From Sphingomonas sp. AOB5 (GTDB lineage Bacteria; Pseudomonadota; Alphaproteobacteria; Sphingomonadales; Sphingomonadaceae): a stretch of DNA of 64,000 nucleotides. Below the pieces are notes generated by a model that made no database searches, was not told the origin of the DNA, and worked only from the letters and a program-made list of their open reading frames with translations. Position 1 is the first letter of the stretch. The number at the start of each line of letters is the position of its first letter. Below, piece after piece: positions 17,800 through 26,733 of the stretch. The stretch lies in assembly GCF_029433115.1 (NCBI RefSeq), contig NZ_JARNTV010000001.1, positions 62,001 to 126,000 on the forward strand, given 5' to 3'. The translations under genes were made by a program, and so were the position numbers.

Positions 17800-18936
17800 A
17801 TGCCTCCCCGTTTCCACTTCACCATCCATGCGACCGACGGCAAGGCGCGGCTCGGCGAGATCGCCATGCGCCGCGGCACGATCCGCACGCCCGCCTTCAT
17901 GCCCGTCGGCACCGCCGCCACCGTCAAGGCGATGAAGCCGCAGGACGTGCGCGCGACCGGCGCCGATATCCTGCTCGGCAACACCTATCACCTGATGCTG
18001 CGCCCCACCGCCGAGCGGGTGCATCGCCTCGGCGGGTTGCACGGTTTCATGGGCTGGGACCGCCCGATCCTGACCGACTCCGGCGGCTATCAGGTGATGA
18101 GCCTCGCCGAACTGACCAAGCGCAGCGAGGAAGGCGTCTCGTTCAAGTCGCATCTCGACGGCAGCAAGCATCTGATCAGTCCCGAACGATCGATGGAGAT
18201 CCAGCGCCTGCTCGGCTCCGACATCGTCATGGCGTTCGACGAGCTGGTGCCGACCACTTCGACCAAGGAGGTTCAGGCCGCGGCGATGGAGCGATCGATG
18301 CGCTGGGCAAAGCGCTCGCGCGACGCGTTCGACGCCGGCGGCGAACATGCCGAGGGTGCGGCGCTGTTCGGCATCCAGCAGGGCGCGCTCGACGAAGGGT
18401 TCCGCAAATCCTCAGCCGATGCGCTCAAGCATATCGGGTTCGACGGATACGCGGTCGGCGGCCTTGCGGTCGGCGAGGGGCAGGAGGCGATGTTCGGCGT
18501 GCTCGACTATGCGCCGGGCCAGCTCGACGAACGCAAGCCGCGCTACCTGATGGGCGTGGGCAAGCCCGACGATATCGTCGGCGCGGTCGAGCGCGGGATC
18601 GACATGTTCGACTGCGTGCTGCCCACCCGCAGCGGCCGCACCGGTCAGGCTTTCACCCGCCAGGGTCCGATCAACATCCGCAACGCCCGCTTCGGCGAGG
18701 ACAAGGGGCCGATCGACCCCGAATGCCCCTGCCCGGTCTGCGCGACGTGGAGCCGCGCCTATCTCCACCATCTGGTGCGTGCAGGCGAGATCCTCGGCGC
18801 GATGCTGATGACCGAGCATAATCTCTATTTCTACCAGCATTTGATGGCCGATCTGCGCCAGGCGATCGGCGAGGGCCGGCTCGCCATGTTCGCGAACGAC
18901 TTCCGCGCCAGCTATTGCAGCAAGCCCGAGAGCTAG
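17800..18936 (+). CDS. tgt: tRNA-guanine transglycosylase
   Basis: A 378-residue enzyme that swaps guanine 34 of GUN-anticodon tRNAs for preQ1 in queuosine synthesis. Motifs: [37 protein letters not shown] with the general-base Asp, VMAFDELVP, the nucleophile region [26 protein letters not shown], and the zinc site with CPCPVC followed by [10 protein letters not shown]. queG, acting later in the same pathway, lies at 50787. The neighbour at 18950 may be co-transcribed. Confidence 0.97.
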   Translation: MPPRFHFTIHATDGKARLGEIAMRRGTIRTPAFMPVGTAATVKAMKPQDVRATGADILLGNTYHLMLRPTAERVHRLGGLHGFMGWDRPILTDSGGYQVMSLAELTKRSEEGVSFKSHLDGSKHLISPERSMEIQRLLGSDIVMAFDELVPTTSTKEVQAAAMERSMRWAKRSRDAFDAGGEHAEGAALFGIQQGALDEGFRKSSADALKHIGFDGYAVGGLAVGEGQEAMFGVLDYAPGQLDERKPRYLMGVGKPDDIVGAVERGIDMFDCVLPTRSGRTGQAFTRQGPINIRNARFGEDKGPIDPECPCPVCATWSRAYLHHLVRAGEILGAMLMTEHNLYFYQHLMADLRQAIGEGRLAMFANDFRASYCSKPES

Positions 18937-18949
18937 TATCCTCCCGCCC

Positions 18950-19270
18950 ATGTTGCTGGTCCTCCGCCTCCTCTCGATCCTCGTCGGCGCAGGCACGGCG
19001 TGGCAGGTCCTTTCCGGCACGATGACCGCGCCATTGTTCAAGGTCGCGGATCTGGCGCTGGGTGCCGCGCTGGTGATCGCGGCGCTGATGCCCCGCGCCA
19101 TCGCGCCCACCGCGCTGATCGCCGCCAACGCCTATGCGCTGGGCGTCTTCTCGATCGCGCTGGCCAGCTATCTGGTGCCCGGCCGCCCGGTCGCGCCGCT
19201 GCTGATCGGCTGCATGGCGATCAACCTGACTGCGATCCTGCTGCTGTTCCCGCGCGGCGGTCATCACTAA
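18950..19270 (+). CDS. small membrane protein of unknown function
   Basis: A 106-residue, very hydrophobic protein with about four membrane helices (near residues 1-20, 30-50, 55-78 and 83-102) and almost no loops. It follows tgt after 13 bases and is likely on the same message. I recognise no specific family. Confidence 0.75.
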   Translation: MLLVLRLLSILVGAGTAWQVLSGTMTAPLFKVADLALGAALVIAALMPRAIAPTALIAANAYALGVFSIALASYLVPGRPVAPLLIGCMAINLTAILLLFPRGGHH

Positions 19271-19277
19271 AATTACC

Positions 19278-19285
19278 TTAACCAT
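19278..19285 (+). promoter_or_regulatory. CtrA-type half-site upstream of the SleB-like hydrolase
   Basis: TTAACCAT, the 8-base half-site of the alphaproteobacterial cell-cycle regulator CtrA, lies 117 bases before the hydrolase start. The same motif occurs before the lipoprotein gene at 29613 and the gene at 57568. A cell-wall hydrolase is a plausible target. Motif match only. Confidence 0.4.
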
Positions 19286-19401
19286 CAAGTGTTTCGCCCC
19301 GGTACAACCGAAAATCGGGGGACGAAAAGCCTGCACGAATCCGCTATGACGCGCGTCCGCGGAGCCTTTGTCTGGCTCCGGGTTCAGCGGGGCTTTGGCG
19401 C

Positions 19402-20415
19402 TTGTTCTGGCGGCGTTTCACACGGATGCAGGCTCGGGGGCTGGCGGCGGCGGCGATTGCATCGCTGATCGGCGCTGGCTTCTCCGCCCAGGCACTCGGC
19501 CCCGGCGCAGCCGGCGCGGTGAAGCCGCGCGTGGTCGCCACCGGCTATGAGGCCGAGGATCATTTCCCCGGCGCCGCCTATTTCAACGCCGTCGACGACG
19601 CATCGGCCGAAGCTGCGGTTGCGGGCACCACCGGCACCGTCGCACTGCCCGACATGCCGATTCCCGCCGGCGCGGTGGTCGACGAATCGATCAAGCCCGC
19701 CCAGCCCTTCCATCTCGCCGGCAGCGAAGTGGACAAGGCCCGCGCGCTCCAGTGCCTGACCACCGCCATCTATTACGAAGCCGCGACCGAACCGGACGAC
19801 GGCCAGCGCGCGGTGGCGCAGGTGATCCTCAACCGCGTCCGCCATCCCACTTTCCCCGCAACCGTGTGCGGCGTGATCTATCAGGGCAGCGAGCGGCGCG
19901 GCTGCCAGTTCAGCTATGCCTGTGACGGCGCGATGGCGCGCACCCCGTCGCGCGAATATTGGCTGCGCGCCCAGAAGGTTGCGGCCGCGGCGCTGACCGG
20001 CAGCGTGTTCGCGCCGGTCGGCCTCGCGACCCATTATCACACCTATGCCGTGACCCCGTCGTGGAACCGCACCTTGGTGATGACCGGCGTCTATGGCGCG
20101 CATTTCTTCCATCGCTGGAAGGGTTATTGGGGCACCGCTGCGGCGTTCACCCAGCGCTATCGCGGTCACGAACCGCTGCCGGGTCCGCACACGCCGGTCG
20201 CAGCACCGCCCGCCGCCACTGCAGCAGCCACGCCCGCCAAGCCCGGCCAGACCCCGCGCGAGATGATCCAGCCGGAATATCGCGACAGCGGCAAGCCGAC
20301 CGGCGCGCTTCCAAGCCCCGCTCCGGCCGCAACCGCAGCACCGGCCAGCCCGGCGATGGGCGACGAATCGCAGATTCTCGACAGATGGCGCGACAGCGGA
20401 AAGCCGCTCCGCTAG
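19402..20415 (+). CDS. secreted SleB-type cell-wall hydrolase
   Basis: A 337-residue protein with an N-terminal hydrophobic signal (about residues 12-32) and a Hydrolase_2/SleB domain at about 110-240: ALQCLTTAIYYEAATEPDDG, AVAQVILNRVRHPTFPATVCGVIYQGSE, QFSYACDG, then ATHYHTYAVTPSW. The conserved Glu in YYEA is the expected catalytic residue for cleaving peptidoglycan glycan strands. The last 90 residues are Pro/Ala-rich and hold two similar DSGKP segments. The frame opens at a TTG; an ATG eight codons later is the other possible start, with no clear ribosome site for either. Confidence 0.87.
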   Translation: MFWRRFTRMQARGLAAAAIASLIGAGFSAQALGPGAAGAVKPRVVATGYEAEDHFPGAAYFNAVDDASAEAAVAGTTGTVALPDMPIPAGAVVDESIKPAQPFHLAGSEVDKARALQCLTTAIYYEAATEPDDGQRAVAQVILNRVRHPTFPATVCGVIYQGSERRGCQFSYACDGAMARTPSREYWLRAQKVAAAALTGSVFAPVGLATHYHTYAVTPSWNRTLVMTGVYGAHFFHRWKGYWGTAAAFTQRYRGHEPLPGPHTPVAAPPAATAAATPAKPGQTPREMIQPEYRDSGKPTGALPSPAPAATAAPASPAMGDESQILDRWRDSGKPLR

Positions 20416-20424
20416 TCTGCAGGG

Positions 20425-20796
20425 ATGCGCATCCTCGTTTCAGCCGCCCTGCTGCTCGCCCCGGTCCCCGCGCTCGCGCAGGACTTCCACTGCCGCAACA
20501 CGCAAGCCGAGATCCGCTGCGTCTCGACCGGCTGCGAAGTGGAAACCACCAGCTTCACCCCGATGGAACTGCGCCGCAGCGGCAACACGCTGTCGATCTG
20601 CTCCTATTCGGCCTGCTGGGAAGGACCGATCCGGATGCGGCGCAGCTATGACGGCGTCACCTTCCTCTCGGCCAGCGTGAAGATCACCCATCCCGGCGAA
20701 CCCGGCCGCGCCCCGCTATCGGTAATGTACGACCGCGAAGGCACCGCCCAGATCCGCTGGCTCGGCTTCTCCAACGCGATGACCTGCGGGGAGTAA
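20425..20796 (+). CDS. small secreted cysteine-containing protein
   Basis: A 123-residue protein with a signal peptide ending in ALAQ (residue 19). The mature part has seven cysteines (FHCRN, IRCVST, GCEVE, SICSYSACWEG, MTCGE) and alternating beta-type segments. No family recognised. It starts nine bases after the hydrolase stop, so the two are likely co-expressed. Confidence 0.78.
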   Translation: MRILVSAALLLAPVPALAQDFHCRNTQAEIRCVSTGCEVETTSFTPMELRRSGNTLSICSYSACWEGPIRMRRSYDGVTFLSASVKITHPGEPGRAPLSVMYDREGTAQIRWLGFSNAMTCGE

Positions 20797-20803
20797 GTGC
20801 GCC

Positions 20804-20944
20804 CCTCTCCCGCTTTCGCGGGAGAGGCAGCGAGACTTAGAGAGCGAAGCGAACTTAGTCGCAGCGGTGAGGGTCTTCTTCTTCCGCCCGGGCAAGACAG
20901 AAGAAGACCCTCACCCCAACCCTCTCCCGTGAAAACGGGAGAGG
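20804..20944. repeat. composite inverted-repeat element, family D
   Basis: Three nested palindromes: CCTCTCCCGCTTTCGCGGGA-type hairpin at the left end, a CCTCTCCCGT / ACGGGAGAGG hairpin at the right end, and between them a long stem from GTGAGGGTCTTCTTCT pairing with AGAAGAAGACCCTCAC. No ORF. It separates the convergent ends of the secreted-protein gene and the gene at 21012. Confidence 0.8.
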
Positions 20945-20960
20945 GGGCAGAAACGGAAAA

Positions 20961-20984
20961 GGCCCCGCCATTGCTGGCGGGGCC
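20961..20984 (-). terminator. rho-independent terminator of the gene at 21012
   Basis: A perfect 9-bp stem (GGCCCCGCC / GGCGGGGCC) with a six-base loop is followed on the minus strand by TTTTCCGTTT. It lies 27 bases after the stop of the minus-strand gene. Confidence 0.85.
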
Positions 20985-21011
20985 TCCTCGGTTTCACCGT
21001 CGCCTGGGGGA

Positions 21012-21398
21012 TTAGCGGCGGTGCGGACCGCGATGATCGCGATCATTCTTCTGGACGCGGATGCTGCGCTCCAGCGCGTCGAAACGGCGGTCCAGATCGC
21101 GGCGCTCGGCCATCGTCAGGCCGGGACGCGAAGCGCGATAGCGGGCCTCGAGGCGAGCGATCTCGCGGAACTGTGCCCGCAGGCGCTGCGCTTCGGCGCG
21201 GGTAAGCGCGCCCGAACGGATGCCCTGATTGATACGGTTCTCGATGCGGTTCTGACGCGCATTGATGTTCTGCCACGCGCCGCCCTGGTTGTAGCCATAG
21301 TCATAGCCATGGTTCGGCGCCGGCGCGGCCATCGCGGTGGCCGGGATCGCAGTGGCAGCCATACCCAGGCCAGCGAGCAGAATGGTGAACTTCTTCAT
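21012..21398 (-). CDS. small secreted basic protein
   Basis: A 128-residue protein with a signal peptide (MKKFTILLAGLGMAATAIPATAMAA). The mature part is rich in Arg, Gln and Asn and predicted helical: QNRIENRINQGIRSGALTRAEAQRL, then RFDALERSIRVQ. SGALT(R)AEA(Q)RLR motifs occur in many small sphingomonad periplasmic proteins of unknown role. A GAGGAG ribosome site supports this ATG; a start five codons earlier would lack one. It has its own terminator and a 260-base upstream region. Confidence 0.85.
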   Translation of the reverse strand: MKKFTILLAGLGMAATAIPATAMAAPAPNHGYDYGYNQGGAWQNINARQNRIENRINQGIRSGALTRAEAQRLRAQFREIARLEARYRASRPGLTMAERRDLDRRFDALERSIRVQKNDRDHRGPHRR

Positions 21399-21676
21399 CG
21401 TGTGTCTCCTCAAACAAAACTCGACCGCCCCTGCGGCCTGACACCTTTATGGGTGCCGCTTGTCGCATCGATGTGACGCAAAACCCGATTTAGTGTCGCA
21501 GCCTGTCGCAACCCTGAGCAGTTCGTTCAGGTTCGCGCCCCGCCGCAGCAGAATGTCCGGGAATCGGCTTCGTTCCGCACGCATATCGCCCGACATCGAT
21601 AGACCAGTTTGAATTATAAACTTGTTGATGTATATCGCGAGTCGTGAAGCCTCACAGGCCGGCGAAGGAGCCCGGC

Positions 21677-22930
21677 ATGGAGGCGCAGGGAGATTGTGAG
21701 ATGACCGATACCGCCCCGGCCCCCGCCATGGGGGAACGGCTGCACGCGCTCGACGCGGTTCGCGCCGGTGCGCTGCTGCTCGGCGTGGCGTTCCATGCCA
21801 GCCTGTCCTTCCTGCCCGGCCCGCAGATCTGGGTCGTGCGCGACACGCCGAGCGAGGCGATCGCCACCACCGGCTATGTCGTACACATCTTCCGCATGGC
21901 CGCCTTCTTCGTGATCGCAGGCTATTTCGGGCGGATGCTGTTCCACCGCCGCGGTGCCTGGGGCTTCGTCCGCGACCGCAACAGCCGCATCCTGATGCCG
22001 CTGCTCGTCTTCTGGACCCCGGTGATGGCCGCGATCATCGCCTGCTTCATCTGGGGCGTCGCGGCGATGAACGGCGGCGTCCTGCCAAAGGATGGCCCGC
22101 CGCCCCCGCCGATCACGGTCGACACCTTCCCGCTGACCCATTTGTGGTTCCTGTACCTGCTGACCCTCTTCTACATCGCAGCGCTGGCGATCCGCGGGAT
22201 CGTGGCGACGATCGACCGCAACGGCAGCCTGCGCGCCGGCCCCGTCGACGCAGCGATGCGCGCATTGCTGGCGACCCCGGCGGGCGCGGTGATCCTTGCC
22301 GTGCCGCTCTCGATCGCGCTGGCGATGCGGAACAACTGGTTCGCCTGGGGCGGCATCCCCACGCCCGATACCGGGCTGGTCCCCAATGCCGCGGCGCTGA
22401 TCGCCTATGGCACCGCCTTCACCTTTGGCTGGCTGATGCAGCGTCAGCCGGTGCTGCTCGATGCGCTCCGGCGCTGGTGGCCGGTCTATCTGATCGGCGC
22501 CGTCGCGCTGACCATCGCCTGCTGCATCATGATCAGCGGCGTCTCGATCGTCACGCCGATGGCCGAGGGCGATCTGAAGAGCGCCTATGCCTATTGCTAT
22601 GCGCTGGCGGTATGGACCTGGACGCTCGGGCTGATCGGCGCGGCGCTTACCTTCCTCACCCGCGAACGGCCCGCGATCCGCTATGTCGCCGATGCGTCCT
22701 ACTGGGTCTATCTGGTCCATCTGCCGGTGGTGATGGCAATGCAGGTGCTGGTGTTCACTTTGCCCCTGCCCGCACTCGCCAAATGGGGGATCGTGATCGG
22801 CGCGTCTTTCCTTATCCTGCTCGCCAGCTATCACCTTCTGGTGCGGCACAGCTGGATCGGCAAATGGCTGAACGGACGCAAGCTGCCCTGGCGCAAGCCC
22901 GAGCCGAAACTGGAGATGCAGGCGACATGA
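21677..22930 (+). CDS. membrane acyltransferase (acyltransferase-3 / OpgC-like)
   Basis: A 417-residue polytopic protein with about ten membrane helices. The opening LHALDAVRAGALLLGVAFHA matches the acyltransferase-3 family N-terminus with its conserved Arg and His, and FRMAAFFVIAGYFGRMLF follows. The family O-acylates cell-surface glycans; the sequence is closest in style to OpgC/MdoC, which succinylates periplasmic glucans. I chose the ATG six bases after AAGGAG; another ATG 24 bases downstream also has a ribosome site. It overlaps the next gene by four bases (ATGA). Confidence 0.85.
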   Translation: MEAQGDCEMTDTAPAPAMGERLHALDAVRAGALLLGVAFHASLSFLPGPQIWVVRDTPSEAIATTGYVVHIFRMAAFFVIAGYFGRMLFHRRGAWGFVRDRNSRILMPLLVFWTPVMAAIIACFIWGVAAMNGGVLPKDGPPPPPITVDTFPLTHLWFLYLLTLFYIAALAIRGIVATIDRNGSLRAGPVDAAMRALLATPAGAVILAVPLSIALAMRNNWFAWGGIPTPDTGLVPNAAALIAYGTAFTFGWLMQRQPVLLDALRRWWPVYLIGAVALTIACCIMISGVSIVTPMAEGDLKSAYAYCYALAVWTWTLGLIGAALTFLTRERPAIRYVADASYWVYLVHLPVVMAMQVLVFTLPLPALAKWGIVIGASFLILLASYHLLVRHSWIGKWLNGRKLPWRKPEPKLEMQAT

Positions 22931-23559
22931 AGGACCGGGCCGAAAGCGCGCGCGACGATCTCGCCTTCGTCCGCGCGCTGATGAGCGAAAGCGGACAGGT
23001 TCAGGATTCGCTGGGACAGGCGCTGCTCGCGGGCGGCGCCTGTTACGGCATCCAGTGCCTTCTTCAGGCAATCCTCGCCACCGGCATCCAGGTGCCGGTG
23101 CTCGTGCATCTGACGGTCGGGATCCTGCCCACCGTCATCTTCATCATATTGATCACCCGCATCAGCATCCGCGATCGGAACCGCAGCCAGCACAGCGTCG
23201 GCACCCGCGCGATCAACGCCGCGTTCGGCGGCGGCGGGCTGGCCGCGCTCACCACCGCGCTGATCTTCGGCTGGCTGGCATTCCGCACCCAGAATATGGG
23301 CACCTGGCTGCTCCACCCGATCATGATCTGCGTGGTTCAGGGCACCGTCTGGTACATCGCCTTCGCGATCCGGCGGCGCGGCTGGTACGGGCTGATCTCG
23401 GCGGGCTGGTTCGCCACGTCGCTGGGGCTGGCGATCATGCTCGGGCTGGGCGACGATGGGCTGATCGTCCCCTTCCTGCTGGTGCTGGCCGCGGCGCTGC
23501 TGGGCCTGATGGCGCTGCCGGGATGGGTGCTGATGCGCGCCGGACAGCATCAGGCCTGA
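22927..23559 (+). CDS. membrane protein of unknown function
   Basis: A 210-residue protein with a short charged N-terminus (MKDRAESARDDLAFVRALM) and about six membrane helices. A basic loop (RISIRDRNRSQHS) lies in the middle. I recognise no family. ATGA overlap with the acyltransferase gene and a four-base gap to the winged-helix gene place it in one operon; a membrane protein next to a small winged-helix regulator is a recurring pairing in this group. Confidence 0.82.
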   Translation: MKDRAESARDDLAFVRALMSESGQVQDSLGQALLAGGACYGIQCLLQAILATGIQVPVLVHLTVGILPTVIFIILITRISIRDRNRSQHSVGTRAINAAFGGGGLAALTTALIFGWLAFRTQNMGTWLLHPIMICVVQGTVWYIAFAIRRRGWYGLISAGWFATSLGLAIMLGLGDDGLIVPFLLVLAAALLGLMALPGWVLMRAGQHQA

Positions 23560-23563
23560 TCGC

Positions 23564-23857
23564 ATGGGTGCTTTCGACATCGGACAGATCGACGATGTGA
23601 TCCACGGACGCATGCGCCTGGGGATCATGGCCTATCTCGCCGATGCCGAAGCCGCCGATTTCAACGAGCTCAAGACGCTGCTGCAAGCGACGCAGGGCAA
23701 TCTCTCGGTCCATCTGCGCAAGCTTGAGGAGGCCGGGTTCATCGAGATCGAGAAGAGCTTCCTCAACCGCAAGCCACTGACCCGCGCGCGCATCACCGAC
23801 AAGGGCCGCGCGGCGTTCAAGGCCTATCTCGAAGCGCTGGGAAAGCTGATCGGGTAG
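23564..23857 (+). CDS. winged-helix transcriptional regulator
   Basis: A 97-residue protein that is a single winged helix: IDDVIHGRMRLGIMAYLADAEAADFNELKTLL, recognition helix region QATQGNLSVHLRKLEEAGFIEI, and wing SFLNRKPLTRARITDKGRAAF. This is the short MarR/PadR-like (HTH_34) type with no ligand domain. It likely regulates its own cassette, which includes two membrane proteins and an acyltransferase. Confidence 0.87.
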   Translation: MGAFDIGQIDDVIHGRMRLGIMAYLADAEAADFNELKTLLQATQGNLSVHLRKLEEAGFIEIEKSFLNRKPLTRARITDKGRAAFKAYLEALGKLIG

Positions 23858-23876
23858 CGACGACCAAAGGGGCAGC

Positions 23877-24488
23877 ATGGACAAGTTCGAATTCTTCTTC
23901 GCCTTTTACAGCCTGCTCCTGGGCTTGGCCGTCACCGAACTGCTCGGCAATTTCGGCGCATTCGTGCGGGTACGGGCGACGAAGAATCTCGATCCGCGGA
24001 CGATGCTGCTGGCGCTGTTCGCCTTCGTCGCGATCTGCGCCACCTGGATCGACGCGTGGAGCAAGCTGCAGGGCGTCACCATCGACTTTGCCGGCCTGTG
24101 GGTACCGATCCTGATCGCCACCTTCTATTATCTCGCCGCGACCACGATCTTCCCGCCCGATCCTGCGGGCACCGCATCCGCGCCCGACGACTATGACAGT
24201 CGCAAGCGCTTCGCGATCGCGATGATCATCGCCGCCGAGATCGGCGCCTGCTGGGTCTACTACCCCACTTATGTGAAGACCCTGACCACCAGCCCGGCCG
24301 GCTTCTGGCTGTTCCATCTGCCCTACAAGGTCGCACTGCTCGGCCTGATGGCCGCGCTGCTGGTGCTGCGTAACCGCACTGCCGAGATCGCCTGTCTGGT
24401 GATCCTTACCCTGCTGTTCCTGGTGCCCTATTGGGCCTTCGGCTGGATCTCCCGCGTCATCGCGTCCGCCTATGGCTATGCGAGCTAA
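23877..24488 (+). CDS. membrane protein of unknown function
   Basis: A 203-residue protein with about six membrane helices. It opens MDKFEFFFAFYSLLLGLAVTELLGNF, with Phe-rich first helix and a conserved-looking Glu in the helix. No known family. It follows the winged-helix gene by 19 bases and is probably the last gene of the cassette. Confidence 0.8.
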   Translation: MDKFEFFFAFYSLLLGLAVTELLGNFGAFVRVRATKNLDPRTMLLALFAFVAICATWIDAWSKLQGVTIDFAGLWVPILIATFYYLAATTIFPPDPAGTASAPDDYDSRKRFAIAMIIAAEIGACWVYYPTYVKTLTTSPAGFWLFHLPYKVALLGLMAALLVLRNRTAEIACLVILTLLFLVPYWAFGWISRVIASAYGYAS

Positions 24489-24508
24489 GGTTGAAGACGT
24501 TCAGAAAT

Positions 24509-24626
24509 CCTCCCCCGGAGGGGGAGGGGGACCGCGAAGCGGTGGAGGGGGACGCCCCAAGCGACATCGCCTGAGGCATTCCCCCTTCCGTCAGCCTTTG
24601 GCTGCCACCTCCCCCTCCGGGGGAGG
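24509..24626. repeat. GC-rich inverted-repeat element, family C copy 1
   Basis: Ends are CCTCCCCCGGAGGGGGAGG and its complement; inside are GACCGCGAAGCGGTGGAGG and CCGTCAGCCTTTGGCTGCCA. A second copy sits at 24877. The ends pair to make a long stem, with smaller hairpins inside. Typical dispersed palindromic repeat; no ORF. Confidence 0.85.
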
Positions 24627-24876
24627 ATTGCCTGACCCCCGATTGGCCTTCGACCAGTCAACCGAACACAGTTGCAATGTAGGATTTGCGCTGCTGCACT
24701 CGGCAGGCCGGGCCGCTGTCCCGCCGCTCTTTGACATGCCGACGCCTAGGCAAAAATCTACTCCGGACGGGTAAAATCCAACCGCGGAACGCCGACGGCC
24801 GCAAAACGCCATGCCAGTGTGACTCTTGTGACTCTTCGCGGCTTTCCTTCCCCAAAAAGGGTAAAATCCAAAAAAT
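24627..24876. other. gene-free stretch between two family C repeats
   Basis: No convincing ORF, RNA gene or promoter. Two small features stand out: GGGTAAAATCCAA occurs twice, exactly 90 bases apart (24769 and 24859), and TGTGACTCT is repeated in tandem at 24818-24835. The base composition is more AT-rich than around it. Confidence 0.6.
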
Positions 24877-24996
24877 CCTCCCCCGGAGGGGGAGGGGGAC
24901 CGCGAAGCGGTGGAGGGGTAGTCTCCACAGGCTATACCGCCCGCGGATAATACCCCTCCGTCAGCCTTTGGCTGCCACCTCCCCCTCCGGGGGAGG
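24877..24996. repeat. GC-rich inverted-repeat element, family C copy 2
   Basis: Same ends and internal blocks as the copy at 24509 in the same orientation, with a different central segment of about 30 bases. It ends 21 bases before the recN stop. Confidence 0.85.
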
Positions 24997-25016
24997 AGTT
25001 GAATGCAGCATCAGCC

Positions 25017-26678
25017 CTAAGCCGGTTCGAGCAACCGCTCCGCCTGCGCACGCGCTTCGTCGGTGATTTCCGCGCCCGACAGCATCCGCGCGATCTCCTC
25101 GCGGCGCTGACCGGCATCCAGCGGGGTCACCCCGGTGCGGGTCACCGTCCCGTCATGGCTCTTGGCGATCAGCAGGTGCTTCGCCCCGCGCGCCGCGACC
25201 TGCGGGCTGTGCGTCACCACCAGCACCTGCGCGGTACCCGCCAGCCGCGCCAGCCGGTCGCCGATCGCGCTCGCCACTGCGCCACCGACACCGCGATCGA
25301 TTTCGTCGAAGATCAGCGTGCGCGCCCCGCCTTCCTCGGCCAGCGCCACCTTCATCGCCAGGATGAAGCGCGACAATTCGCCGCCCGATGCGATCTTGAT
25401 CAGCGGCGCGAACGGCGCGCCCGGATTGGTCGAGACCAGGAACTCCACCCGGTCCATGCCCGCCGGTCCCCAGCCCGCCTCGCCCTGCGGCTCGACCATG
25501 GTGCGAAAACGCGCCGCATCCAGCTTCAGCGGTTTCAGCTCGGTCTCGACCGCCGCATCCAGCCGGCTCGCCGCCATCGTCCGCGCTTCGGACAATGCCT
25601 GCGCCGCCGCTGCATAGGCCGTTCGCGACTCCGCAACCGCACGCTCCAGCTTCGCGATGCCCGCCCCGCCGCTTTCCAGCCGCTCCAGCTTGCCGCCCAG
25701 TTCCTCGGCCAGTGCCGCGAGATCGTCGGGCTGCACGCGATGCTTGCGCGCCACGCCGCGCAGCTCGAACAGCCGCGCCTCGTCATTCTCCAGCGCCGCC
25801 GGATCGAACGCCAGCGCCTCGGCCGCGGCATCGACCCTGTCCTGCGCTTCCGCGCCATCGTTGATCGCCCGGTCGATCGCGGCCAGCGCCTCGGCCAGCG
25901 CCTCGTGATCGCCAGACACACGTTCGAGGATGCGCGCCGCCTGACGCAGCTTCGTCAGGCCGCCATCCGATCCTTCGAGCAAGTCGGCGATCGACTGAAG
26001 CTCGGTCGCGATCTTCTCCCCGCGCTGCATCATCGCCCGGCGCTCGGCGAGTTGCTCCTCCTCGCCCGGCTCGGGCGCCAGCGCGCGCAGTTCGGCAACG
26101 GCATGTTCCAGCCAGTCGCGGTCGCGCTCCGCCGTCTCCTGTTCGGCCTGCGCGGCATCGAGCGCATCGACCGCCTCGCGCCACGCCCGATGGGCAGCCG
26201 CAACCCCGGCGGCATCGGTCCGGGCAAAGGCATCCAGCAGGTCGCGATGCCCGCGCGGGTTCAGCAGCCCGCGATCGTCATGCTGGCCATGGATCTCGAC
26301 CAGATACGGCCCAAGCTCGCGCAGCAGCCCCGCCGAAGCCGGCTGGTCGTTGACGAAGGCGCGGCTGCCGCCATCGGCCTTGACGATGCGCCGCACGATC
26401 AGCGGCTCGCTGGCGTCGAAATCGAGGCCGTTCTCGGCCATCAGTTCGGCAACGGCGCCGGTCGCGGGAAGATCGAAGCTCGCGGTCACCACCGCCTGCG
26501 CCGCACCCTGCCGCACCAGTCCCGTCTCGCCGCGCCCGCCCAGCGCGAGGCCCAGCGCGTCGAGCAGGATCGACTTGCCCGCCCCGGTCTCGCCGGTGAG
26601 CACGCCAAGGCCCTCGCCGAATTCGAGGTCCAGCGCCTCGATCAGCACCACGTCGCGAATGGAAAGCGCAGTCAGCAT
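25017..26678 (-). CDS. recN: DNA repair protein RecN
   Basis: A 553-residue SMC-like ATPase used in double-strand-break repair. Walker A is GETGAGKS (residues 29-36), the Q-loop region reads VEIHGQHDDRGLL, a long Ala/Glu/Arg-rich coiled coil fills about 150-370, and the C-terminal part holds ASGGELSRFILAMK (signature) and TLIFDEIDRGVGG (Walker B), then VVTHSPQVAARG. No LexA-type operator is obvious upstream. bamD precedes it by 55 bases on the same strand, a common gene pair. Confidence 0.96.
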   Translation of the reverse strand: MLTALSIRDVVLIEALDLEFGEGLGVLTGETGAGKSILLDALGLALGGRGETGLVRQGAAQAVVTASFDLPATGAVAELMAENGLDFDASEPLIVRRIVKADGGSRAFVNDQPASAGLLRELGPYLVEIHGQHDDRGLLNPRGHRDLLDAFARTDAAGVAAAHRAWREAVDALDAAQAEQETAERDRDWLEHAVAELRALAPEPGEEEQLAERRAMMQRGEKIATELQSIADLLEGSDGGLTKLRQAARILERVSGDHEALAEALAAIDRAINDGAEAQDRVDAAAEALAFDPAALENDEARLFELRGVARKHRVQPDDLAALAEELGGKLERLESGGAGIAKLERAVAESRTAYAAAAQALSEARTMAASRLDAAVETELKPLKLDAARFRTMVEPQGEAGWGPAGMDRVEFLVSTNPGAPFAPLIKIASGGELSRFILAMKVALAEEGGARTLIFDEIDRGVGGAVASAIGDRLARLAGTAQVLVVTHSPQVAARGAKHLLIAKSHDGTVTRTGVTPLDAGQRREEIARMLSGAEITDEARAQAERLLEPA

Positions 26679-26733
26679 GCCGCGCCCTTAATACAGGAAC
26701 GAAACGGCAACGGAAGAGCGAACGGAACCGCCT

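Noticed and set aside
24509..24996. CRISPR-like array from repeated GC-rich units
   Set aside because: Only two copies, each an inverted-repeat element with divergent centres and no regular spacers.
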